Shown one piece after another: positions 28,985 to 38,974 of a stretch of DNA of 64,000 bases. Position numbers and translations under genes: made by a program. Within the stretch, counting starts at the first letter, position 1; each line of letters begins with the position of its first letter. The stretch is from Mayamaea pseudoterrestris (Eukaryota > Bacillariophyta > Bacillariophyceae > Sellaphorales > Sellaphoraceae), in contig BROI01000008.1 in the NCBI GenBank assembly GCA_027923505.1, forward strand, positions 434,001 to 498,000, in the 5' to 3' direction. Under the pieces are notes generated by a model. The model saw nothing but the letters and a program-made list of their open reading frames with translations, did not search any database and was not told the DNA's origin.

Positions 28985-30772
28985 ATGCGACACTTCATCG
29001 CCGCGCCGTCGCGCCAAACCATGTGTGATCGAAAGATGTCGTCACAAAGTCATATCGCATACACTTCATACTCTGCCAGTATGCGAGCGCTGAAGGCAGA
29101 AAGGGTCGATACTCCTAGCATATATATGTTTACTGATGCTGCTAAACCAGTCTATGTGCGATCGAGTAGCAATGATGAACTTGAAAATAGCAGAATCTGC
29201 AGCCTACTCTCCTCACTTCGGTCGTCGGTTGTTCATGGACGATTAAAGCTAGGCGATATCAGAAGTATGCGTTCGGGGTCTCTGCAATTATCATTCATGG
29301 CCATTGACTCTCTGATTATGGTTGCTGTTATCAGAGTGGACGGCGACGATACAATGGAATATGCGATGTGTTTGCGGCTTGTTTTGGAATACGTGTATGC
29401 GCAATTACTCACTACCTTGACTAATCAAGCGCTCACTTTGATCAGCGAAGAGCCTACTTTTGATCTTCACCGGCTGCTTGGGAGTGCTGATTTGTCGATG
29501 GGTCTATTTTGTGTAAAGAATCCATTTGTCCAAACAGGCTGCTTCCTGACAGGAGGCATTGAGCCATTCTTTCCTTTGAGTCCGCACGTCAGGGAAGCTG
29601 CCTCGTTGATTTTGCAAGATCTTAATAGCAAGGTCGCGCAAAATTATGTGTTTGCGATGATTGTATCGGACACTAAACTTGTCGTCTTGGTGCAGCCGCC
29701 GCAACGTGAGCATTCTGTGAACAACTTTGACCTGCAACTCTTCATCTTGTTTATTTGTCGACAACCAAACCTACTCTCGGATGATCTATGGCTTCCGTTC
29801 TGTTTCCCGCGGTTTAATGCTAAAGGGTATCTTCACTGTTACACCAACTGTCTGGATGCGAAGACGAAGACAGTGCTCGTGTTGGTGGCGCAAGATCCAT
29901 CGCTGTTTCTAGTAGCTCGGTCAGACGCAGCCACCAAAGTACGACCAAAGTTAGGCTTGCTTACATATGACAACGAGTCGTTACTAGAAATTATTGATGA
30001 TCAGATACAGGTGGGCCAAGTGGCACATATTATGCGAAGAGCGGACGTAAATTGGAGACGAAGCAAAATTGACAACAGTTATGCCGACGAAGATGATGAT
30101 TACGAGGTTATATTGTCGCAGAATGAGGAGCGCGCGATGGCTTTAATTCAAGAAATCACTTTGGCGACGGCATGTTCAAAAGCTGAACAGCTTTTGAAAG
30201 ATCTCGTGGATGCAGCTGTTATTTTCCACTTTGTCTTTCGACTACGTGTCCCAGCAGAAACAAAAGATGGGGGCTATCTAATTCAATCTATTGCTACCGC
30301 AAGGCCGCCACAAAATTCGGTTCCCGAAAACCTTGTATGGAACAACTATCGCAAGCTGAGTTTGCGGCTGCGCCTGGGGTCGGCAGCACCTGCAACAGTC
30401 TTCGGGGACCTTGACAACGTGCCTGCCGCTAACCGAATTTGCGAATTTCCTGCCATGAATGTTGTTGAATCAGCTCCAGATCTTCAGGGTGTATGTTACG
30501 CTATGGAAGGTATGTCGACTTTCCTGGCAATGAATGGGCAGGGGAAGGAAGACTTTGAATTGTAAGTAGTTTTGAATGTACAGTGCATGCTGGTGAATGA
30601 GGCACCAGCTAACCATTTCGAATCAATTTGCAGGTATTTGACGACGGCAACTGCCTCTAAATCTTCAATTAAAGAGGTCGCAGCTCATGCCGCCAAGCTC
30701 GCGCGAAATATCATTATGAATCAAAAAGAAATATTTCTGTGCCATCCACTGACATGGTCTCAGGCAGACTAA
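28985..30772 (+). CDS. MON1: MON1, Rab7 exchange factor subunit
   Basis: Two exons, 28985-30561 and 30634-30772, with a 72-base intron (GTAAGT, GCTAACC branch, TTTGCAG); phase 2; 571 residues from the ATG at 28985. Three longin-like sections follow MON1: YMFTDAAKPVYVRSSSNDEL, LQLSFMAIDSLIMVAVIR, LVLEYVYAQLLTTLTNQAL, FDLHRLLGSADL, then FCFPRFNAKGYLHCYTNCLD and VLVLVAQDPSLFLVA. Exon 2 restores the C-terminal end with F-E-L-Y-L-T and EIFLCHPLTW. MON1 with CCZ1 forms the exchange factor that replaces Rab5 by Rab7 on late endosomes and vacuoles. The stop at 30770-30772 overlaps the stop of the convergent SEC23 gene. Confidence 0.9.
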
Positions 30773-33618
30773 GCACAAAGAGAGATGCCGATGTCTGTAC
30801 TCTGGCTTGTCGCGCTAGAAACGCTCCAAAACCAATTCCGGAAACTTGAGTCCACTGTTGTGTCATGGAAGTTGACTTTCTCTTGTAGCGACGTTAGTTT
30901 TTGGGGTGAAAGGTCAGCAAGGGCTGGGTAGTGCGCCAGCTGATGTTCAATTGGGTCAGCATGAGAGGGTGCGAGCAACGCGATAAATCGTCTACACATT
31001 GAGTCATTTTCCATTAAAATATGCAGCGTCGGTACCGGGAATCGGTGCATGGTTCTCTCCGCGAGGAAAAGTTTAAAATGGTCTCTCACTGCATCATACT
31101 CGGACGCATGCGCGGATTTCCCGCTCCAAACAAAAAGCTCATAGAAATGATCGGCAACCAATATGACATTATCCCAAAGCGCCAACGTATCTGGTGGAAC
31201 TGAGCTAACGTGCGTTGTCTCTGCATCGGAGACCAGTGCACCAGAGCTCCACAAACTAAGGGCCATCATGCAGAGACTATCCTCAAGCGGAAGGCGTAAA
31301 AAGAGAGAGCGTAAATGAACACGATCGTCTAGGGATTGCATTGGGCCAGGAGAGACTAATGGTCCTCGTCGAAGATGGTAAAGTCGTCGCAATGCATCTG
31401 AAAGCTCGGGAGGGAAAGCAAAGTCAAGTGACGAGCCGGCCGCTCTTATACCACCCTCTTCTGTTAAATCAACTCTGTATTACGAAATCATTATTTTAAT
31501 GAGAACATTTTTAATAAACAGCGCACCATGATGTGCACGTACCCACGGCGAGCTGTGCCCTGCTGTAAACCAAGCAATCTGTAGGCTACCGAAATTTTTT
31601 GAATTGTCGCGTCGATGTCCTGCTGCGCATCGTAAGCCAAAGCTTCTAGTGTTGCTTGGTCAAAGGTTTCCAGTAAAGTGTTGTTCGTTGCGTCGCGGCC
31701 AAAGTTGGCCCTGTATACGGCCTCCTTTCCAAGCAACACGGGTACAACTTCTTCATCCACACCGTCAAGGAACTCGACCACGTCGTTAGCAGTAGCAAGA
31801 CGACGAGTAAAGGTTTTGGTAACAAGTACATTGCCTTGACGATTTATATACCGTGCAATGCATTGAAACAGTGCGTGACTTTCGTGTTGGAAAAATTCGT
31901 TCATTTGTAGCATAACACTAAAAGTGCTGATAGGGTCGACGCGGCCAACGTGGATTCGAATCAATGTAGCGTCCACTATGTCGGCTATCGGTAGGCTAAT
32001 TTTCACCTTCTTGGCTGCTGCTAATGAAGCTCCCAAAGCAAAAGATGATCTTTCGCCCGCCAGCATTCGCTTCGAATCCTCCACGAGCTCACCCGGTCCA
32101 ACGACGTGCGTCACAGTGAAGAAGCTGTAAGGGAAAGGCGAAAAGAGAGTTTCATTAAACTAGTTTGTTCAAACACGTATAAGTTACTCGAGTGACTAAC
32201 CTGGGCACGCGAATGTCAAGAATGCACCCATCAATCCACTGCTCGTCAGCAACTAGCATGCTGCTGCCAGGGGTATCCGGCATATTGAAGTGCAAACCGG
32301 GCACGAAGGTCTCATGGAACAAATAATGCAAATTCTTTATCAGCGAGTCCGCTTCAAACACGAGGCTTGGCAATACATAGCCAGAACTTGGTTCGACCAG
32401 TGCTTGATAGGATGCCAAGGCGACTTCTGTCGCACCAGAACAGAATACATCCACGGCAACTCCAGCCTCTGACGACGCTTTGCCAACGAGTGAGAAATAG
32501 TCAATCGCTTGAGCAAGCTTGGCTGGATTCACAACGTCTATTTTGTTCTGTATCTGAAATGCTGATGCAGACTCTGCCGTAAAAGAGTCAACGTCGACCA
32601 CTGATCCATCACCATAGTTAGGGCATCCATTGGTGAAAAGGAAAATTCTGGCAGTCCTGGCCGGCTTGTCGGGGTCAGCTGTTGCTAATTCAATGGCGGC
32701 TTGCATGGCTTCACCAACGTTTCGCGTCCCGCGCTTCTTAGTGGGCTTGTCGGTGGCGGGTGATGAGGTCCAAGGCGACTGGTGTCGATTAGCTTGCGTC
32801 GTTTCGCCAAGCTCCTTCCTAATGCGCTCCTCCTTATTTTGTTTCAGCTGCTCCAGTCTTGACAAGCGCGCAACAGGTACGGATTCATCGCTTTGTGTTT
32901 CATCGGGTGCCGATACTCCGTAGGCCGCAAACAATGTTCTCCAGAGGCAGTCAAACTCGTGGTCGTGGTCGAGTGAGACCAAGTAGTTTTGGCGACTTAA
33001 ATGAGCGTCCGTGATTTGCTCATGCTTTGCGAAAACATCAGCTGATACAAGACCTTGAGACGCATTTCCTATCTGATAAATGTGCAGCATCTTACCAAAA
33101 GTAATGACGCCGAGCTGTAGACTCGTAGTGTGGTTCGTCGACGATGTTCCAAGCACCTGTTGAACTGCCGTTCCGATGGCATGAGCATCCAGCCGCGGCA
33201 AGTTTTGGTCCATGACTAGCAAAATAGTCAAGCTATCTCTCTCGTCGCTTTCCGCGAGTGTCTGTCTGTATTCAATGCCCGGGACTTGCGTCATGGGCGA
33301 CCGTAGCATCTCTGGGGTGGTGACGTTCCTTCCCTGGCAAAGTGGGCAAATCCATACATTTTCGTCAACTTTAAGCTCGGCATAAATGTTTAAGTAGGCG
33401 CAACATGTCAAACACATGACTGGAGGAAGCGCAGTGCCGTTACATTGATAAACGGACCAGTCATTGTCATCGGATAGCGGGTTAAAGGGCGTCCACAAAA
33501 AGCCAAACGGAAGTTCACAGCTCTGCTCCAAACCTGGTCCAGGAGGCGTCTTGGATGCTGAGAAAATTGGTCCATTTCCAGCGCGATATCGGGTGAAGGA
33601 TGATTCCGTCGTGTTCAT
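30769..33618 (-). CDS. SEC23: SEC23-type COPII coat protein
   Basis: Three exons, 32201-33618, 31543-32124 and 30769-31474, with introns of 76 and 68 bases (GTTAGT...CTTACAG and GTACGT...AATACAG). All joins are in frame; 901 residues from the ATG at 33618. The frame continues upstream only to a TTG. Order: a proline-flanked start ending FGFLWTPFNPLSD; a zinc ribbon MCLTCCAYLNIY and WICPLCQGRN; a trunk (vWA-like) domain with ILLVMDQNLPRLDA; a beta-sandwich and helical part; and a gelsolin-like end with VADHFYELFVWSG and RFPVPTLHILMEN, which is closer to SEC23 (RFPMP) than to SEC24. SEC23 is the Sar1 GAP subunit of the inner COPII coat at ER exit. It is longer than the human protein (765) because of an insert in the trunk with Lys/Glu-rich sequence. 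Confidence 0.82.
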
Positions 33619-33944
33619 GATGCTTGCTTTTGGTATTTGATAAGTATATGGTTGGTTCAACTGTTAATGTGGAATACAGAAATGCAAAAGATTTGCATCA
33701 TGCAGTCGCGACGCTGCACTCGAGTTTTTTTGTGTCTTAGCGGGATATAAAGCGTCGGACCGGCTTTGAATCTTGACCGCAGACCTACATGTTTTTCCAG
33801 TCGTCCTCGTTCACGCCATGGCACCCACAGCTCACACATTGATCGTTGCCGACCATTGACATCAATATTATTGATCCAGCAACGTAGAACATAGCACTGC
33901 TGCAGCTGGTCACACCTTCAATTATCTCTATCATACTTTTCAAT
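33619..33944. other. Divergent promoter region of SEC23 and eIF3e
   Basis: 326 bases between two ATGs. A run of T (33725-33731) and TATAAAG-like sequence near 33748 on the plus strand were seen; no defined element. Confidence 0.4.
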
Positions 33945-35572
33945 ATGTCAATCGAACAATGGGATTTGACATCCAAAGTTTCACCCTACCTCGACCGCCA
34001 CATGCTCTTTCCTTTGCTCGAGTACACGGATACACTTATTGCCAATCAAACGGTCTCATACTCGAGCGAAGATGTTGCCGCTGCCCGACTGAGTCTGGTG
34101 CGCCCCACCCACATGGTGGATTATGCTATTGAAGCATACAAGAAATTGCATGGAGACAATGCTGACATTCCAGATGACTTGGTGCAGCAAAAGGATAGAG
34201 TCTTTGTTGAGCTCGAGGAACTCCGAAAAGGTTGTGAAGAGCTAGACAAATTATGCAATGACAAGGAGGAACGGGTACGTTGTTGACTACTCGGATCGAT
34301 TCTTGTCTGCATGCTTTCGCCATTTTTACTGATCAAATTGTGTTGTCACTTACTCTGCTTCGCTCACTACTGCAGGCCAAGCTAGGTGCGGCTGGCAAGT
34401 GGAACGTTGATGGTTTGCATTCTGCGAAGCAAATTACATCGGAGACTGTAGAGCTCTACCGCAAAATGGCTCACTATAATTTTGACTGCGGCGACTATCA
34501 GGCAGCGCGTGATAAGTTAGCGAATTACATTAGCCTCTTTGCGTCTCCTCCGGCGCAATCACAGGACGATGTCGACGAAGACTTGGTCGCCGCGGGTATT
34601 TCTAGTGCCACGAATCAGAGCGCCACATATGGAAACGATCCCAAGGAGGCAGGAAATGCCAGTATGTACCACTTGAAGGGAATGGACGATGCCATGTTAC
34701 AAGTTCTTTGGGGGCGCCTAGCGTGCGAAATCCTTTTGATGGATTGGGACGCGGCGTCTGTGGCTGTCGAGGCGGTAAAGACGGGTATGGAAACGCTGGT
34801 CACGCAAGACAGGTTGTCTTCACTCTCGGCGCTCCAGCAACGAACTTGGTTGTTGCATTGGTCTCTCTTTGTTTACTGGAACAACAGCAGCAACGGTGGT
34901 CTCGAGCAGTTAGTGGACCTTTATCAGTCGGAACGATGCAAGCAGGCAATCACGACGAACGCGCCGCACTTGCTTCGGTATTTAACCGCGGCTGTTTTGG
35001 TCTGTAAGCGTCGTATCACTAAAAAGGCTGCCGCTGGATCAAATGCGGAAGCTCGTCGATTGATGAAAAATTTGATTCACGTTATGAATGATTGCGATTA
35101 TTCCGATCCCATTGTGGAGTTTGTTAATTGCTTGTGCGTCAAGTTTGACTTTGAGGTAGCGCAAGCGAAGCTGAGCGAATGTGAAAAGGTTTTGTCAGCC
35201 GACTTTTTCCTTTGCCGTCAGACTAAGTTGCTTATGGAAGAGGCTCGAGTCTTTGTTTTTGAGAATTTTTGCCGAATTCACAATAAAATTGATCTGAAAG
35301 CTCTTGGCGAGAAGTTGGCCATGGATCAAGAAGAAGCGGAGCGGTGGATAGTGGATCTGATTCGAAATGCTGATTTGGATGCCAAGATTGATTCCGATGA
35401 AGGCTGTGTTGTCATGGGTGGAACGCAGCAGACACTATACGAGCAAGTAGTAGAGCGAACACGTGATTTGAATGTTCGAAGCGCGGCGCTGTCGCAAAAT
35501 GTTGTAAAGCTCTTGGACAATGCGAGGAAAGATAAAGCTAAACGAGAACGGGCGTCGCGCGAGGAAGAATAA
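33945..35572 (+). CDS. EIF3E: Translation initiation factor eIF3 subunit e
   Basis: Two exons, 33945-34274 and 34376-35572, with a 101-base intron (GTACGT...CTACTGCAG); phase 0; 508 residues. The start is typical: WDLTSKVSPYLDRHMLFPLL followed by LEYTDTLI. Exon 2 holds the helical repeats (YRKMAHYNFDCGDYQAARD; MLQVLWGRLACEILLMDW) and the C-terminal PCI domain, with FFLCRQTKLLMEEARVFVFE, ENFCRIHNKIDL and a winged helix ending AERWIVDLIRNADLDAKID. The tail is basic/acidic and coiled (DKAKRERASREEE). eIF3e (INT6) is one of the PCI subunits of the octameric eIF3 core that recruits mRNA to the 40S subunit. A stretch of about 40 residues after LANYISLF is extra compared with the human protein (445). 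Confidence 0.95.
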
Positions 35573-35806
35573 TTAGATGCTTTGTGGAGCAGTTGGGTAG
35601 TGAGCTCGTAACACTTAATGTTTGTACCGGTATATCCTGGAAAAGACGAGTGTAGTTTCACCAATTTGTGTCATCAACTATCATAACAGACAAACTGTTA
35701 ATGCTGTCGCTACCTACAGTTTTACCGGTATTACCGCTCGTCGCGTTACTTGGCAAATTTTCATTACCACTGAGACTCAGCGACACGATGCATCTCGACG
35801 TCCAAC

Positions 35807-38800
35807 ATGCACAAATCCACCATGGCGACCGCATCATCTCCCAGCAAACCATACAACCCGTTTGACGACGTTGACAGCTTTGCCGAAGACTCCAATACCA
35901 CTAACAAAAATAAGAATTCGTTTGAAATTGATACAAAATCCTTTCTCTTCGCTCAGGATGACTTAAGAACAACGCAGCTAAAGCAAGTAGCACCTGCTAA
36001 TGCCGAGGCGTCCTTCCAGTACTTGGGTGACATCCCTTATCGACGCGTTCCCATATATTCCAATGTCAAATGGGCGCATCGCAGTCATTTTCGCTCTCAA
36101 AAAGTCGCATCCGACGACCAACTTGAGCGACAAATGAGTAATATGAATACGCGACTCGTCGGCTGTCCTAATGGAGGGCCAGTTGCAACCATATCCGTTC
36201 CTCTAAAATCATCAACAACGTCGCAATTGCGCTTGCAGACCAACGCGGGGGTCACGATTGCGGTCATGGACTTTCCGCCGCCGCCCAGTGCAACTCTTTT
36301 AAAGCAATACAGTGCTGCCGACATTTTGACAGTTGGCTTCACAAGTCGAGCAATTCTCGTCGTGGTTTTGCAGGATTCTTTGTGCTACACGTACGATTTG
36401 GCGCTTCAAGATGTGATTTCGCCCTTTTACATTCTTCCGGGCGCGTCGACGGAGCTTCAGCACGCGACTGTCTACGAGGGAGGAGTCGCCGTTCTGGCCA
36501 AGAATAAATTGTCGGCTATTGTTGAGTTACTCGACGTCCACGACGATCCGTCTTATTCAAACAATGCTCACGTGGCGGCTCGCGTTGTCACTTCTGCAAG
36601 CGCATCGACGGAAGCAAACACAATGGGAGACTTAACAACTACTGCCGCCTCTTCATACTACGCCTTAGTGACACCTCTGCCGACGGCTGTTTACGCTAGC
36701 GAGCACTTCTTATCCTACCTTTCCCTGGCCGTATTGCCGCGTCAACGAACAGCTTCACGGCATCCCGAAGTTTTTATCTCCACGACGGATAACAGCGTTA
36801 TTGTTTGTCGAGTCGATACAATCGAAATTCTTGATGTGGACTGCCGTGCTCGCATGGTTTCTCCAATTGTTGACATGGCGCTTGCACCGAATGGACGATT
36901 TTTGGCCTGCTTTACCGAGTCGGCCGTACTGACCGTCATCTCCACCTCGTTTGATACCAAAGTACTTGACTTTGATACTTCGGAAGGCTCAAACGCGCCG
37001 CCTATTGATATGAAATGGTGTGGAGAGGACAGTGTAGTCCTGTATTGGAAGAATATTGGGATTCTAATGGTCGGGCCTTTTGGTGATTGGTTGCGTTTTC
37101 CTTACGAAGGAACAGAGAATGTCTATATCATTCCAGAGATTGATTGCTGTCGGGTCGTTACCGATTCTGCGGTGGAGATACTCCAGCGAGTGCCTCCAGT
37201 GACGGCGCAGTTGCTCCGTTTGGGGAGCATTGACGCGAGCGCAATGCTGTTGGATGCTTCAGACGATTTTGCAGCTGGTTCGCCGGCGGCTAATACAGCC
37301 ATTCGGGAAATTGATCCGAACATGCTGGTAGAAGCGATTGAAACGTGCGTAGAGGCGGCGGCGAAGGAGTTTGATATCTTGACGCAGAAGCGATTGCTGC
37401 GAGCGGCGTCGTACGGCATGCAGTTTTTTTACAAATCTAAAACGAATTACTCACTGATTATGGGTGGGCCTGCGGATGGATCGGAGCAAGACCTTAGCGT
37501 TCTGCCGTCGCCTGTGGCCGTTAAGTTTGTCAAGATTTCTAGGAAAATACGGTGTTTAAATCAATTAAGGAATCCTCGGGTTGGTTTTGTCCTGACGTCG
37601 GCGCAGTATGATGCGATCACACCGATGGGGGTTACTGCTCGATTATGCATGATGAAGCGACCAAGTCTGGCGGTAGCAATTAGCAAGTATTTGCATCTTC
37701 CTCACATGGTCCAGCTGTATTCGCGAGCTCAAAAGGCATGTGCGTTGGTGGAAGCGGAAACCGATTTGTCTGATTCAGAATTGGCCGAGCAGGCCATCGA
37801 AATTGTTAATGGGAAACCAGCCTCAGATGTCGCACCATGCATTAATCGCGGAGGATACGCGACAGTTGCTTTGTCTGCGAGCAGAGCTGGTCACCCAGGC
37901 GTGGCAAATTTGCTTCTTATGCTCGAGTCAAGCGTTGCCGACAAGGTTCCTACGCTGTTGTCGAACGGATCGTACGCCGACGCCATTGCGGTGGCGACAA
38001 CTCATCGAGATGCTGACTACATATTTCATATTATAGTGGAGTATGAAAGGTCGCTGTCCAAAACGTTGGGCGGGGATGCGGCAAAGGCGCAATCAGCGCT
38101 CTTTGCGACAGTATCTTTGAAATTTACCCCCGAAGCTTTCCATACGCTCTGCAGATACTTGTTATCAGTCACCGCAACGGTCAAGGACGCCTCTAAACTT
38201 CTGCTTCGAGCCCAACGATATACGGATGCAGGCTCGACGATTGCCATCAGAGCATTGAAACAGACGGACCCGCGCGAACGTCACGGAATGCTGCTTGAGG
38301 CGTCTCGCGTCTTTGGATCGGGAAAGGAAACAGCATTCCAAAAGTCTTGTACCGATGACCAAGTTGAGCTTCTGAAGGATCTTGATACAATTAAAACCAA
38401 GTATTCGTCGATTCATATTGAAGTGGACGGCTGCAGCATCGTAAGTACCATATCAGCTCTTATCCATGCCGCTTCTCTGCATGAAAGGGAACAGCATCGT
38501 CTTTTGTCGGACGTTGACAAAATTGCCAGGAAATATCGCGTCTCGGAGAAGAGACTGTGGGCGGTTAAGGTCAAGGCGTTTTCGGACAGCAGACAATGGA
38601 GCAACCTTCGAACTCTGGCGGAATCGAAAAAATCGCCCATCGGGTACAAGCCTTTCGCTCGTGCGGCAATACGAGGGAAGCAGCCTATCTCGGAAGTGCT
38701 CCGATATGTGAGTCGTGTCGCTCTCCCGGAAGATAAGTACGACTTGCTCGTTGAGAGCAAGCTGTGGAAAGATGCCCTCGAAGAGGCATTCAAATTGAAG

Positions 38801-38890
38801 GATAATCGACGCATCCTGAATGTGAAGGGTTTATGTAACGACTCAGACCTGCAAATCGTTGCTGACCAAATGCTCGGCCGTATTGCGTGA
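35807..38890 (+). CDS. VPS16: VPS16, core subunit of HOPS/CORVET
   Basis: 1027 residues, single exon. An N-terminal beta-propeller covers about 60-480, with SFQYLGDIPYRRVPIYSNVK, ILVVVLQDSLCYTYDL, VSPIVDMALAPNGRFLACFT and SVVLYWKNIGILMVGPFGDW, the last a clear VPS16 block. It is followed by the helical C-terminal half with KRLLRAASYGMQFF, ARLCMMKRPSLAVAIS, ASRAGHPGVANLLLMLES, GSYADAIAVATTHRDADYI and FKLKDNRRILNVKG. VPS16 binds VPS33 and is shared by the HOPS and CORVET tethering complexes that act with Rab7 and Rab5 in endosome-vacuole fusion. It is longer than human VPS16 (839), mainly through an N-terminal extension of about 60 residues and small loops. A second ATG lies at 35822. Confidence 0.92.
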   Translation: MHKSTMATASSPSKPYNPFDDVDSFAEDSNTTNKNKNSFEIDTKSFLFAQDDLRTTQLKQVAPANAEASFQYLGDIPYRRVPIYSNVKWAHRSHFRSQKVASDDQLERQMSNMNTRLVGCPNGGPVATISVPLKSSTTSQLRLQTNAGVTIAVMDFPPPPSATLLKQYSAADILTVGFTSRAILVVVLQDSLCYTYDLALQDVISPFYILPGASTELQHATVYEGGVAVLAKNKLSAIVELLDVHDDPSYSNNAHVAARVVTSASASTEANTMGDLTTTAASSYYALVTPLPTAVYASEHFLSYLSLAVLPRQRTASRHPEVFISTTDNSVIVCRVDTIEILDVDCRARMVSPIVDMALAPNGRFLACFTESAVLTVISTSFDTKVLDFDTSEGSNAPPIDMKWCGEDSVVLYWKNIGILMVGPFGDWLRFPYEGTENVYIIPEIDCCRVVTDSAVEILQRVPPVTAQLLRLGSIDASAMLLDASDDFAAGSPAANTAIREIDPNMLVEAIETCVEAAAKEFDILTQKRLLRAASYGMQFFYKSKTNYSLIMGGPADGSEQDLSVLPSPVAVKFVKISRKIRCLNQLRNPRVGFVLTSAQYDAITPMGVTARLCMMKRPSLAVAISKYLHLPHMVQLYSRAQKACALVEAETDLSDSELAEQAIEIVNGKPASDVAPCINRGGYATVALSASRAGHPGVANLLLMLESSVADKVPTLLSNGSYADAIAVATTHRDADYIFHIIVEYERSLSKTLGGDAAKAQSALFATVSLKFTPEAFHTLCRYLLSVTATVKDASKLLLRAQRYTDAGSTIAIRALKQTDPRERHGMLLEASRVFGSGKETAFQKSCTDDQVELLKDLDTIKTKYSSIHIEVDGCSIVSTISALIHAASLHEREQHRLLSDVDKIARKYRVSEKRLWAVKVKAFSDSRQWSNLRTLAESKKSPIGYKPFARAAIRGKQPISEVLRYVSRVALPEDKYDLLVESKLWKDALEEAFKLKDNRRILNVKGLCNDSDLQIVADQMLGRIA

Positions 38891-38974
38891 AATAGATCAT
38901 AACGAAAGAAATTATAAATACTGGCAGATTTATTGATACCCTACGTATCCTACTTTTATGTGCGGCAAAAACAC

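Noticed and set aside
31473-31474. SEC23 acceptor two bases further in (cagag|tt)
   Set aside because: It would not keep phase with the previous exon; the acceptor after aatacag does.
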